Shown here piece after piece: positions 33,297 through 41,512 of a DNA stretch of 41,821 nucleotides. Source of the stretch: Bryobacterales bacterium. GTDB taxonomy: Bacteria > Acidobacteriota > Terriglobia > Bryobacterales > Bryobacteraceae. Position numbers and translations under genes: made by a program. Each line of letters opens with the position of its first letter. Positions within the stretch are counted from its first letter, which is position 1. The stretch covers positions 1-41,821 of the forward strand of contig PMSX01000034.1 in the NCBI GenBank assembly GCA_003167495.1, in the 5' to 3' direction. The notes beneath the pieces are model-generated. The model worked only from the letters and a program-made list of their open reading frames with translations, had not been told where the DNA came from and made no database searches.

Positions 33297-35603
33297 TCAG
33301 GCAGTGGCAGCTGCGCCCGAGGCTGGAGCAGCAAGAGTCTTGCCGCGGAACACAACTGCGAAAACTGCCTGACCAGCGGCCTGTTGGATTTGCTTTTGAT
33401 TGGAGCCCGCGCCGGGAACTTGCGCCGCGAATGGGAAGACAACGTTTTGCATGTAGTCGTCAGGTGGGGAAAGAGGCGGCTTCTTGCCGAGGATTTTGCC
33501 AATAATGGCGATAATCGCAGTGACAATAATCGAAATAGCGACAAGCACGAGGCCAACAACTGTGACGGCCAGAACGTCGACGACTGCATCAATCACAGCG
33601 CATACCAGCAGTGCAGTGTCAACTGTGAGCTGGAGGGCATCTCCCACGATTTGGACAGCGCCCGCCCCTGATTTGATGGCTGAGACGAGTGAGTAGAGAT
33701 CGGAGGCAACCGCGGCGGCGGAGGTAATTGGTCCGAGGAATTCCTTGACCACGGAATTCGCGTCGCCGACGGCTCCAAAGATCTTGGATTTCGTGATGGC
33801 GTCGAGAGTGCTTGTAGCCTTGCTTGCGGTTTTGGCGGCTTCGTCAAAGTCCTGGTAAACGTAGTCGTTTACCCACTTGATAGCCTTGGAGACGAACTTG
33901 GCATCGAAGCCCTTCGATTCCGTCAGCACATTCTTGGTGAGCCTGCTGTTATCGAAAGCAACTGCTATGTTCCTTTTCAGCGACTGCAAGGCTGCCGAGA
34001 TGTCGGCCTGACCGGATGTAATTGCATTAACGCCCTTGGTGATGGTCACAGTGAGATCGACAGCCTTATCCAGCGAGTCGACTGTATTGATCACGTATTG
34101 GGCGCGTTGTGCGGGCGTTAAGTCTGCCCAGTTCATATAAGCTCGCGCGGACATGTAAGTGGAATAGCCAAACTGCAGCGCGTAAAAGGTGGAAACCCCC
34201 AATTTGTAGCCAGAAACCTGCATGTTAAACTCATCTGAGGCTGCGATCGCTATTTGCAGACCCTTCGCCTGACCGGCCTGTTTCACTGCTTTGGCCGCAT
34301 CGTTGATGCATTTGGTGAATTTGTCGACGAGGCCTGCCACACTCTTAACTTCCGAGAGCGCGGTCTTGACGTCTTTGAAAATATCGCTATTGGACGGGCT
34401 TGTTTGTATGTAATCGACAACGTCGGTAAGCGCGGCCGACAGCTCGGCTTGATCCGTATAGTCGACCGTGTCGACATTTTGGAGAAGGGCGGCGGCGACG
34501 ATGTCTTCACGGAACTGCTGCTCCAAAGCGCCTGTGAGATCGAAAGCGCCCAACAGGCTCGCGTAACGCTTGCTAAGCTGCAGGGCTGGATTGCGAAAGC
34601 TTGAGACAGCAGTCGCCTGGCAAAGGAATGTGACCACGCTTGGCTGGTCGCCATTGGCCTGTTCGAGGAGGTTTAGAAGCTGCGGACCGCTAGTTGGATA
34701 GAGCAGCAAGCGCGGCTGCTGTGTGAAGTGAGCAGTGCGCGCTGCCATCAGGTGTTCCTTCTGTAGCTGCGCCATGCTGCCGATAGGTCCATGAAGAAAG
34801 CTGACGATGGCGTCCACCTGCTGGTCAGTCAGAGAATATTGGAGTTTGACATGGTTTTTCGCCCCTGGCAAAGACTCTTCATAAAGCTGCATGCCAAGCG
34901 AGGGCGGACCGAACACGGTATTGAACCACTCAGCGTTAGTGTCCAGGAACGTGAGACGGTCGGCAGCGACTGTTGCAGGCAGGCCACTCGAGATGTCGGG
35001 GCGTGTTTTGGACATCAGCTTCGATCGCCACTGTTCATCCATGGCCCATGAGAAGTCATCATTCATGACGTCGCAGGTAGCCTGGCTCAGGCCAGGGAAG
35101 GTGAGCGTTAATAATTCATTTTGGTCGGCGTTCTGTGAGGCGAGGGCAGGAACGGGAGCCGAAGGCAAACTTCCGGCACTCGTATTATGCGTACCATTGA
35201 CGTAGCAGAGGCGAGTGCCACTCTTATCCGTATGAGCAAGGATGCCGATGACAGTGCTTCGATCTTCTTCGAACTCGAAAGTGGCCCAAGAATACGGACC
35301 GACAGGCTGACTGGGTGAGAAGAAGCTGAGCGCCAGTTCTTCGTCGTTATCATCGTCATCGGAATTCGGTGTGTTGTTGATCCAGGTTTTCAGAAACGGA
35401 TCATTAGCCACGGCCGTTGAGCCGCCAACCACCGGAATAGGTTGTCCGTCGAGGTAACAACCGGACTGAGTGATGTCCAGGCGCTTGGGGCAGTCGCCAA
35501 TGGGATCGTCATACCAGGGTGACAACTGGAACGATGCGGGTAAATTGGGCGGAGTCTTACCGACCCCGTAATTCAGTCTGATCGAAGGGGTTGTAGCAGC
35601 CAT
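33297..35603 (-). CDS. Large protein with long hydrophobic hairpin; possible pore-forming protein
   Basis: This 768-residue protein of no family I recognise has no signal peptide and a strong AGGAGGAG ribosome site. Residues 1-330 are mixed alpha/beta, with an acidic patch (NSDDDDNDEE near 80-90). Residues about 360-650 are almost all predicted helix with Ala/Ser/Lys/Asp heptad-like patterning. Residues about 660-705 are a continuous hydrophobic stretch with only two Asp near its start (VIDAVVDVLAVTVVGLVLVA and IIVTAIIAII), long enough for two membrane helices. A basic, Pro-rich link (GKKPPLSPP) and a short tail follow. A soluble helical body with a buried hydrophobic hairpin is the plan of alpha-pore-forming toxins. 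That reading is inference, supported by the lectin protein encoded 14 bases downstream. Confidence 0.8.
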   Translation of the reverse strand: MAATTPSIRLNYGVGKTPPNLPASFQLSPWYDDPIGDCPKRLDITQSGCYLDGQPIPVVGGSTAVANDPFLKTWINNTPNSDDDDNDEELALSFFSPSQPVGPYSWATFEFEEDRSTVIGILAHTDKSGTRLCYVNGTHNTSAGSLPSAPVPALASQNADQNELLTLTFPGLSQATCDVMNDDFSWAMDEQWRSKLMSKTRPDISSGLPATVAADRLTFLDTNAEWFNTVFGPPSLGMQLYEESLPGAKNHVKLQYSLTDQQVDAIVSFLHGPIGSMAQLQKEHLMAARTAHFTQQPRLLLYPTSGPQLLNLLEQANGDQPSVVTFLCQATAVSSFRNPALQLSKRYASLLGAFDLTGALEQQFREDIVAAALLQNVDTVDYTDQAELSAALTDVVDYIQTSPSNSDIFKDVKTALSEVKSVAGLVDKFTKCINDAAKAVKQAGQAKGLQIAIAASDEFNMQVSGYKLGVSTFYALQFGYSTYMSARAYMNWADLTPAQRAQYVINTVDSLDKAVDLTVTITKGVNAITSGQADISAALQSLKRNIAVAFDNSRLTKNVLTESKGFDAKFVSKAIKWVNDYVYQDFDEAAKTASKATSTLDAITKSKIFGAVGDANSVVKEFLGPITSAAAVASDLYSLVSAIKSGAGAVQIVGDALQLTVDTALLVCAVIDAVVDVLAVTVVGLVLVAISIIVTAIIAIIGKILGKKPPLSPPDDYMQNVVFPFAAQVPGAGSNQKQIQQAAGQAVFAVVFRGKTLAAPASGAAATA

Positions 35604-35824
35604 AAGTCTCCTCCTAGTCCAGCGTGGAGATTACAGAATCCCACGAAGACCTAGAGGGGTCAACCAGTAAGAACACGTACCGTCGCGCGCCTGAGGACTA
35701 GCCTGTAACTGAGAGGGAGCTTTTGGCCTTTAGGAACTTGTTGAAAATAGGGGCGACGTGTGAGAGCGTTGGATTGCAAGGTTTCTGCGGAGGAGAGGCC
35801 AGGTGTCTGACCCATTTTCGGATG
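35604..35824. other. Intergenic region upstream of the hairpin-protein gene
   Basis: These 221 bases follow the CdsA stop and precede the hairpin-protein gene, both on the minus strand. A -35-like TTGACC with a weak GATTCT 17 bases later is the best promoter candidate for the two-gene operon. A GGTGTCTGACCC motif at 35802-35813 lies just after cdsA and resembles a short motif dispersed in many soil bacterial genomes. No clear terminator is seen. Confidence 0.35.
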
Positions 35825-36592
35825 TTACTTTATGAGGCTGTAAAGAACGTAAACGACCGGAAGCGCGAACAGGCTGCTATCGACCCGGTCGAGGATGCCG
35901 CCGTGGCCGGGGAGAAGGTTGCTGCTGTCTTTGACACCGGCGCCGCGCTTCAGAGCGGATTCGGCGAGATCGCCGAGTTGGCCGGCAAAGTTGGCAACGG
36001 CGGCGAGCAATGCCACTTGCCAGCGGGGGATTTGAGGGACAAAATAGCCGAGATACAACAGGCCGAAGAGCACCGCTCCGAAAACGGAAGCAATGGCGCC
36101 TTCCCAACTCTTGCCGGGACTTACGACGGGCGCGAGTTTATGCTTGCCGAATTGGCGGCCTACATAATAAGCCGCGCTATCGCCCACCCAGTTGAGAGCA
36201 AGCGCAAAGAACAAAAAGTGCACGCTGATGGAGCGCAAGTCGATGGCAAAACGCCACGGGGCGAAGGCATAGAAAGCCCCCATAAAGGCAGCTGCCACTT
36301 CTGGCAAAACGTCACGCAGGTTATTTTGGCGCAACGCCGCGACAAAAGAGCAAAGCAGGAGAATACTCGCGCCCGGGAGAGTGAATTGTGGAAAGAAAAT
36401 AATTAACAGGCCCGTCAGCCAGCCGAAAGGGCCGGGCCGGGGAATGGCTTGGGCGGTTACGAGTCCCGAATACTCCCAGTAACCGAGCACGGCGAAAAAC
36501 AGCGCGCCTGCAATGAAAAGGGGAGTGGGCGCCCAACCGACCAGATAGACGGCTACCGCAACCAGACCCAGCGCCGTGACGACGCGATTCAT
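35825..36592 (-). CDS. cdsA: Phosphatidate cytidylyltransferase CdsA
   Basis: This is a 255-residue polytopic membrane protein with about seven hydrophobic helices. The C-terminal CDP-diglyceride synthetase signature reads SALKRGAGVKDSSNLLPGHG followed by GILDRVDS (about 213-240), with the conserved Lys, Asp and metal-binding Asp residues. It makes CDP-diacylglycerol from phosphatidate and CTP for phospholipid synthesis. It lies 36 bases downstream of uppS, the classical uppS-cdsA order. The start lacks a strong Shine-Dalgarno, so it is likely translated from the long envelope operon message. Confidence 0.95.
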   Translation of the reverse strand: MNRVVTALGLVAVAVYLVGWAPTPLFIAGALFFAVLGYWEYSGLVTAQAIPRPGPFGWLTGLLIIFFPQFTLPGASILLLCSFVAALRQNNLRDVLPEVAAAFMGAFYAFAPWRFAIDLRSISVHFLFFALALNWVGDSAAYYVGRQFGKHKLAPVVSPGKSWEGAIASVFGAVLFGLLYLGYFVPQIPRWQVALLAAVANFAGQLGDLAESALKRGAGVKDSSNLLPGHGGILDRVDSSLFALPVVYVLYSLIK

Positions 36593-36628
36593 AAGGCAAA
36601 GACGGGCTTCGAAAAATTCATTTTGCGT

Positions 36629-37486
36629 TTAGCCCAACTGGGCCAAAGGCAATTCTAATCCGTCGTCGTCTAAGAGCAGCAGTTCTTGGGTTTCCACAAC
36701 AGGCGCGGGCGAACGGGTCAAGCCGCCAAAACGGCGCTCGCGGTGTTGATATTCACAAATGGCTTCGAGAAGGTCGCGCCGCGAAAAATCGGGCCAAAGT
36801 GTTTCGGTGACGTAAAGTTCGGAATAGGCGATCTGCCAAAGCAGGAAATTGCTGACCCGCATTTCCCCCGACGTGCGAATGAGCAGATCGGGATCTTTTT
36901 GGCCGGCGGTGTAGAGGTGTTCCGCAATGGTCTCTTCGGTGATTTCGAGGGCGTCGAGATTGCCTTCGTTGCGGGCGTTCTCCAGCATGGAGTTGACGGC
37001 ATCGACGAGTTCGGTGCGGCCGCCGTAGTTGATGGCCAGATTGAGGCGCATGCCGCGATTCTTGCCCGTCTTCTCAATGACGCTTTGCAATTCCGCCTGC
37101 ACCACTTCGGGCAAAGATTCGATTCGGCCAATGGCGGTAAATTGAATATCGTTGCGCATCATTTTCGGCAGCTCTTTGCGCAGATAGAGACGCAGCAAGC
37201 GCCAAAGACCTTCTACTTCGAGGCGCGGACGTTTCCAGTTTTCGACCGAAAAGGCGTATAGCGTCAAAGCCTCCAGACCTAGTTGCGCGCACGTTTCAAC
37301 AATGTTTCCCACCACCGCGACACCGGCGCGATGTCCCATGATGCGGGGGTAATTTCGTTGCTTGGCCCAACGCCCGTTGCCATCCATAATAATGGCGATG
37401 TGAGCAGGGAGACGGAGCGGGTCAATTTGGTGAGCAATACGCCAATCGGCGTCCCCCGGAGAGAGGACCTGAAGCAGTTCCTTCAT
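36629..37486 (-). CDS. uppS: Isoprenyl transferase (undecaprenyl diphosphate synthase) UppS
   Basis: This 285-residue cis-prenyltransferase has HIAIIMDGNGRWAKQR with catalytic Asp35, the GHRAG motif with His52, and RTSGEMRVSNFLLWQ followed by YSELYVTETLWPDF. It condenses isopentenyl diphosphate onto farnesyl diphosphate to make the undecaprenyl carrier for peptidoglycan and surface glycans. In the signature RTSGE, Ser replaces the more common Gly. The C-terminus carries about 25 extra residues, ending in an acidic LLLLDDDGLELPL tail not typical of the family. It precedes cdsA in the same operon. Confidence 0.95.
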   Translation of the reverse strand: MKELLQVLSPGDADWRIAHQIDPLRLPAHIAIIMDGNGRWAKQRNYPRIMGHRAGVAVVGNIVETCAQLGLEALTLYAFSVENWKRPRLEVEGLWRLLRLYLRKELPKMMRNDIQFTAIGRIESLPEVVQAELQSVIEKTGKNRGMRLNLAINYGGRTELVDAVNSMLENARNEGNLDALEITEETIAEHLYTAGQKDPDLLIRTSGEMRVSNFLLWQIAYSELYVTETLWPDFSRRDLLEAICEYQHRERRFGGLTRSPAPVVETQELLLLDDDGLELPLAQLG

Positions 37487-37552
37487 ATCGTAAAGTTCTA
37501 TGGTACACCAAGGAGAAAGGTGGTTGCCACAAAAGTAGGGAAGGAATTTTCC

Positions 37553-38335
37553 TCACACTTTTATGAATAATGGGCTGATAGCAGCGGCGGCGCAATAAAA
37601 GCTGCCTAGGGGTAATTCATATTCGCGGGCCTTCTTTTTCATGATGAAAATGTACATGCTGCCTATCGCCACACCGATGAGGCTACCTAATAATAGCGTC
37701 TGAATCCCCGCTTCTAAACCCAGAAATACTCCAATGCACGGCAGCAACTTTACGTCGCCCAAGCCAAGCACCTGGCGCTTGGCGACTTTACCCCAGATCA
37801 AGCCAACGGCGGCAAGCGGAAGTGTGAGCACAAAGGCGCCAGCCAGCGCTTCGAACAACGATTGGCCGCGTACCCCCGCTGACGGCAAGAGCAGCTGACC
37901 TAAATCGCCCGGCACCTTTGTAAAGAAAGCAAACAACACGCCAAGCGCACTGCCGCCCAGAGTGAATTCGTCGGGCAAGATGCGCTCTTCGATGTCTGTC
38001 CAGAAGAGAGCGATCATGATGGCTTGGAAAAGGCACCACTTCAAGCCATCCAAGTTCCAACCGAAATGAGCGACCGTTCCAGCAAAAAATGCGGCGGTGA
38101 TCAGTTCGACGAACGGGTAACGGAGACCAATAGGCTTTCCGCAGTCGCGGCAGCGGCCTTTCAAGCGTACGTAGCTCAAAAGCGGGATGTTGTCATACCA
38201 AGCAACGGGTTTGCCGCACTCGGGGCAGAACGAGCGCGGGCGAACAACGGATAAGTCTCGGGGGACGCGGTAAATGCAGACATTGAGGAAGCTACCGATG
38301 AGGAGTCCCGCCAGCGCGGCAAAGGCGACATGCAT
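37553..38335 (-). CDS. Prepilin peptidase / N-methyltransferase (A24, PilD-like)
   Basis: From the ATG at 38335 the protein has 260 residues, is polytopic, and begins with HVAFAALAGLLIGSFLNVCIYR, the classical prepilin peptidase entry. Two CxxC pairs (CPEC and CRDC) form the cytoplasmic zinc-binding domain. The aspartyl protease residues lie in FWTDIEERILPDEFT and GLGDVKL. It cleaves type IV pilin or pseudopilin leaders and methylates the new N-terminus. The frame is open up to 38386, which would overlap the glycosyltransferase gene and add a non-homologous leader, so the later start, seven bases after that gene, is preferred. No pilin genes are in the window. Confidence 0.92.
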   Translation of the reverse strand: MHVAFAALAGLLIGSFLNVCIYRVPRDLSVVRPRSFCPECGKPVAWYDNIPLLSYVRLKGRCRDCGKPIGLRYPFVELITAAFFAGTVAHFGWNLDGLKWCLFQAIMIALFWTDIEERILPDEFTLGGSALGVLFAFFTKVPGDLGQLLLPSAGVRGQSLFEALAGAFVLTLPLAAVGLIWGKVAKRQVLGLGDVKLLPCIGVFLGLEAGIQTLLLGSLIGVAIGSMYIFIMKKKAREYELPLGSFYCAAAAISPLFIKV

Positions 38336-38342
38336 GCTGGCT

Positions 38343-39245
38343 TCAAACGGCAAGCGTCCTCCGGTAGGAAGCGAACGTGTTTTCAACCATGCGCTGTGCT
38401 GTAAAGCATTCGGCCACTCTTTTCTTTCCCTGTTCTATTAAAGTCTGAGCGAGCGAGGAATCTTCTCGCAGGCGCGTGATGGCGGCGGCAATTTTGGGTG
38501 CATCGTTGGCGGTGACCAGCCCGGCCTCGCCAAAACCCACTGCTTCCGGCAAACCGCCGACATCGCTGGCGATAACGGGAATGCCCATGGCCATGGCGAA
38601 CAATGCGGCGGAACCTAAGCCTTCGGCGCGGGTGATGTAGAGGAACATGGAAGCGCGCGTGAGATCGTTGGGCAAATCGTTTGAATAGGTGACGGAGATG
38701 TTGGCGAGCCGTGCAGCTTCCGCGATGAGATCGCGGCCTTTTGCGGGATCGTGGGATGCGAGGGCGACGGCGGGGTGGGTGGGACTCCACACAGCGGCAG
38801 TGACATCTTGGACGCCATCGTAAACGACATCGATTTTATTTTGAGCAAGGCCCGCGCGTTCCAACTCCGCCGCCACAAACCGCGAGACTGCTAAGAACCG
38901 GCTGGCTTGCCGGTATTTCCATTGCGAAAGAAGCGAACGCTTCAGGGGGAAAGCAACACGCCGCGAGACGACGAATGGAGCACGTACAGAGAGGGCGGCC
39001 AACGTGTGCGCGCGGGCATCATGCGCGTGGACCAAGTCGGCGCTTCTGGAATGCAAACGGAGCGTTCGCAGGCCAACCGGATAAACCGGAAAACCCGCTT
39101 CGGTGGCGCTTTCAAACAACGGCGAACTGGCGCGCGCCAGCAACGTGCATTCTTCGCCGGCGGCGCGCAAGCCGTTTAAGAGAAGCAAGACCTGACGCTG
39201 GCCGCCGCGCAATTCGCGTCCGGTATCCACATGCAGAATGCGCAA
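38343..39245 (-). CDS. Glycosyltransferase family 4 (GT-B)
   Basis: The protein has 300 residues. It opens with MRILHVDTGRELRGGQRQVL, the GT4 entry with its Gly-Gly loop, and ends with the donor-binding block AEGLGSAALFAMAMGIPVIA followed by SDVGGLPEAV. This contains the E-x7-E-like region of GT-B enzymes. At 300 residues it is shorter than the usual 350-400, with a compressed N-terminal half but all motifs in place. It likely transfers a sugar from a nucleotide donor in envelope glycan (LPS core or glycolipid) synthesis. It starts two bases after the GT2 gene and ends seven bases before the prepilin peptidase start. Confidence 0.9.
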   Translation of the reverse strand: MRILHVDTGRELRGGQRQVLLLLNGLRAAGEECTLLARASSPLFESATEAGFPVYPVGLRTLRLHSRSADLVHAHDARAHTLAALSVRAPFVVSRRVAFPLKRSLLSQWKYRQASRFLAVSRFVAAELERAGLAQNKIDVVYDGVQDVTAAVWSPTHPAVALASHDPAKGRDLIAEAARLANISVTYSNDLPNDLTRASMFLYITRAEGLGSAALFAMAMGIPVIASDVGGLPEAVGFGEAGLVTANDAPKIAAAITRLREDSSLAQTLIEQGKKRVAECFTAQRMVENTFASYRRTLAV

Positions 39246-39247
39246 TG

Positions 39248-40000
39248 CTACGCCTTTCGGCCTGGGCTCATAGAGCGCGCCTTCGCATATTTCACAAAGT
39301 TGTAAAGTGCGGCCATATAGGCGATGGTCAGCCCTTCGATGCCATCGAGAAAACCGGCTTTCAAGACATACGTGCGAAAAAACGTCCAGGGCGGGTCGAA
39401 CAGCAGTCGCGCGAAACCCAACGACTTGCCGCGGGTGACCATTTCCTGCGCGGCGAGTGTTGTGTAGGCGTCCATGGTGCGCAGGTGCTCGCTCAAAGAA
39501 CTGCAGGTGAAATGGAGCAGGTTTGATTCCAGGTGGCCCACGTTGCCATCGACCTTCACCGATTCATGGACGAACTCGCCGACCCACTGGGCTTTGCGGC
39601 GGTCGAAGAAGCGAATCTTGCGATCGGGATACCAACCGCTGTGCAAGATCCAACGGCCCAGATACTGAGCGAGGCGTGGCATGGTGTAGCCGGCATAGGC
39701 GGGTCCGGATTTTTTGATGTGCCAGATTTCGGCTTCGAGGGCTTCGCTGAGGCTTTCGTCGGCATCAAGAGAAAGAATCCAATCGTGCGTGGCGAGTTCG
39801 GCGGCGATGTTTTTCTGGGCGGCGTAACCGTGCCAGGAGGCTTCTTCGACGCGAGCGCCGAGTTTGCGGGCAATTTCGACGGTACGATCGTTGGAGCCGC
39901 TGTCGAGCACGAGAATTTCGTCGCAGCAGCGCAGGCTTTCAATTACGCGAGCGATGTTGCGCTCTTCATTGAAAGTGATGATAGCGGCGGAAATTTTCAT
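39248..40000 (-). CDS. Glycosyltransferase family 2, WaaE/KdtX-like
   Basis: This 250-residue GT-A enzyme shows SAAIITFNEERNIARVIESL, LVLDSGSNDRTVEIA, and SLDADE (the DxD metal motif). The RWILHSGWYPDRKIRFFDRR region with QWVGEFVHESVKVDG is characteristic of the LPS-core beta-glucosyltransferase (WaaE/KdtX) branch. It probably adds a glucose-type sugar to an inner-core or other lipid-linked glycan on the cytoplasmic face. An amphipathic segment near the C-terminus (LLFDPPWTFFRTYVLKAGFL) may attach it to the membrane. It starts three bases after the M50 gene stop and is followed within two bases by GT4. Confidence 0.92.
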   Translation of the reverse strand: MKISAAIITFNEERNIARVIESLRCCDEILVLDSGSNDRTVEIARKLGARVEEASWHGYAAQKNIAAELATHDWILSLDADESLSEALEAEIWHIKKSGPAYAGYTMPRLAQYLGRWILHSGWYPDRKIRFFDRRKAQWVGEFVHESVKVDGNVGHLESNLLHFTCSSLSEHLRTMDAYTTLAAQEMVTRGKSLGFARLLFDPPWTFFRTYVLKAGFLDGIEGLTIAYMAALYNFVKYAKARSMSPGRKA

Positions 40001-40003
40001 ACG

Positions 40004-40978
40004 CTAAAGGCGGGTGGGAACCAGCGACGCGCAAAGAAGGAATATGAGCAGGGTAACCACAGCCAGCCAGCGGCGGGTGGCATTGGGCGGAGTGGTGTCA
40101 TAAACCAGGGGGTGACGCCGGCCGAAGAAGAACATGACGACCGCCCAGATCCACCACGGAAAATAGAATTTCCCCATCACAACCAATAGCGCCACCATGC
40201 AAGTTGAGATGATTCTGTGCCATCGCTCGCCAAAGACAGCGTACACCACGTGGCCGCCATCCAACTGGCCCAGTGGCAGTAGGTTGATAGCGGTCAAAAG
40301 CATGCCGGCCAGCGCGGCGACGGCCATGGGGTGGAGAAGAATGTGGTCGGAACCGGCCGCGCCGAAGCGCAGCCATTCGAGAGCGCGCAAGCCGATTGGA
40401 GTGGCCACAAGAAGAGCGTGTTGATCGCCGTCCGCCAGCGGATGGGAAAGCCAAACCCCGGCAAACAGAAAAGGCAGAAGCATGAGAAACCCGGCCAACG
40501 GTCCTGCGCTGCCGATGTCGAATAAAGCGCGCCGGGTGTAGATGGGAGTTTTGATTCGGATGAACGCGCCGAGGGTGCCGAATAGGGTGGGCGACGGCAT
40601 AAAGTATGGAAGGGTGGCATCGACGCCGCGCTTCAAGCATAAGATGTAGTGGCCCATTTCGTGAGCCATTAGAATCAGCAGCAACGGAGCAGAAAAGATC
40701 AGGCCGTGCGCCAAAGCGCGGTCGCCATGGAGCAAGCGGAGGAAGCTGTTGAGGAGATCGTTTTGATCAAACGGACGGCCTCTGGCAAAGCTGTCGACCA
40801 AAGCAGAACCGAAGACGGTAGTGGTAGCACCGGTGAAAAGAAGGAGTAATAAGTTTAACCACCAGAAGCCAGGTAAAGACCAGCGCAGAGATTGCGGCGA
40901 TTCTTCCGTCACCCAGGATTGCGGGGGTTCGGGCGAGCGACGATCAAGCGGACCCAGCAGTCCCGGCGGTTGTGACAC
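40004..40978 (-). CDS. Site-2-protease family M50 membrane metalloprotease
   Basis: This 324-residue polytopic protein carries the zinc motif HEMGH within LILMAHEMGHYILCLKRG and the second motif LDGGHVVYAVFG with the third zinc ligand Asp. It cleaves transmembrane substrates inside the bilayer; the substrates are unknown. A GTG at 40978 starts it, eight bases after the HU stop. The out-of-frame ATG two bases upstream should not be used. The N-terminal 35 residues are soluble and rich in Pro and Ser. The tight packing between HU and glycosyltransferase genes puts it in the envelope operon, perhaps as an envelope-stress or maturation protease. Confidence 0.92.
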   Translation of the reverse strand: MSQPPGLLGPLDRRSPEPPQSWVTEESPQSLRWSLPGFWWLNLLLLLFTGATTTVFGSALVDSFARGRPFDQNDLLNSFLRLLHGDRALAHGLIFSAPLLLILMAHEMGHYILCLKRGVDATLPYFMPSPTLFGTLGAFIRIKTPIYTRRALFDIGSAGPLAGFLMLLPFLFAGVWLSHPLADGDQHALLVATPIGLRALEWLRFGAAGSDHILLHPMAVAALAGMLLTAINLLPLGQLDGGHVVYAVFGERWHRIISTCMVALLVVMGKFYFPWWIWAVVMFFFGRRHPLVYDTTPPNATRRWLAVVTLLIFLLCASLVPTRL

Positions 40979-40986
40979 ATTCGTAA

Positions 40987-41256
40987 TTACTGCAGAGCCT
41001 GCAGTTCCTTGCCAGGTTTGAAGCGAACGGCTTTGCCAGGTGGAATGGCCACCTCGGCGCCCGTGCGCGGGTTGCGGCCTATGCCCGTTTTGCGGGGCCG
41101 GACGTTGAAAATGCCAAAGCCACGCAGTTCAATCCGGTCGCCTTCGCTGAGGGCTTTCTTCATCGTGTCGAACACGGTTTCGACGGCCATCTCCGCCTTA
41201 GTCTTGGTGATTCCGGTTCGATTGACAACTTCGTTGATAATGTCTAATTTGATCAA
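40987..41256 (-). CDS. HU/IHF-family DNA-binding protein
   Basis: This 89-residue protein matches the DNABII fold: LDIINEVVNRTGITKTKAEM, the RIELRGFGIFNVRPRKTGIG strand pair, and the DNA-intercalating arm GRNPRTGAEVAIPPGKAVRF. The RNPRTG arm with Pro is conserved, so DNA bending is expected. A TTG at 41256 is the start, supported by GGGGAGG four bases upstream; the family N-terminus (MIKLDII) fits this choice. It leads the minus-strand operon that continues with the M50 protease gene. Whether it is the main nucleoid protein or a paralogue cannot be told. Confidence 0.94.
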   Translation of the reverse strand: MIKLDIINEVVNRTGITKTKAEMAVETVFDTMKKALSEGDRIELRGFGIFNVRPRKTGIGRNPRTGAEVAIPPGKAVRFKPGKELQALQ

Positions 41257-41512
41257 ACAGCCTCCCCGGCTTTGCAGAGCTAGTCACCTTTTCCCGCAAT
41301 GCATAGCTAACAAAGAGTTTAACGCACTGGCAGGCGGCTCAGGCGACTTTTTAGCGGCGGTGGGCACAGTTCGGCATTTTTTTCTGGTCCAGCAAATTAT
41401 TACCTGGCTCCCATTTGGGAGCGAGGCGCTTAAGTTATTGATAAAAATATGTTTCGTGGTTTTTTCGCGGTTGGTCATCAGCGTGCACAAATCGGTGGCA
41501 AAGCAGTATTTT
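41257..41512. other. Divergent promoter region between HU and response regulator genes
   Basis: These 256 bases separate two divergent genes and must contain both promoters, though no clear -35/-10 pair is evident. The only structure noticed is a short hairpin, GCTCCC-ATTT-GGGAGC (41407-41422). The AT-rich part at 41430-41455 is a plausible promoter location for the response regulator gene. An 80-codon minus-strand frame here has no coding character. Confidence 0.35.

Noticed and set aside
35723..36406. 227-codon plus-strand frame
   Set aside because: It is the antisense shadow of cdsA, whose catalytic signature is clear; the translation has no domain.
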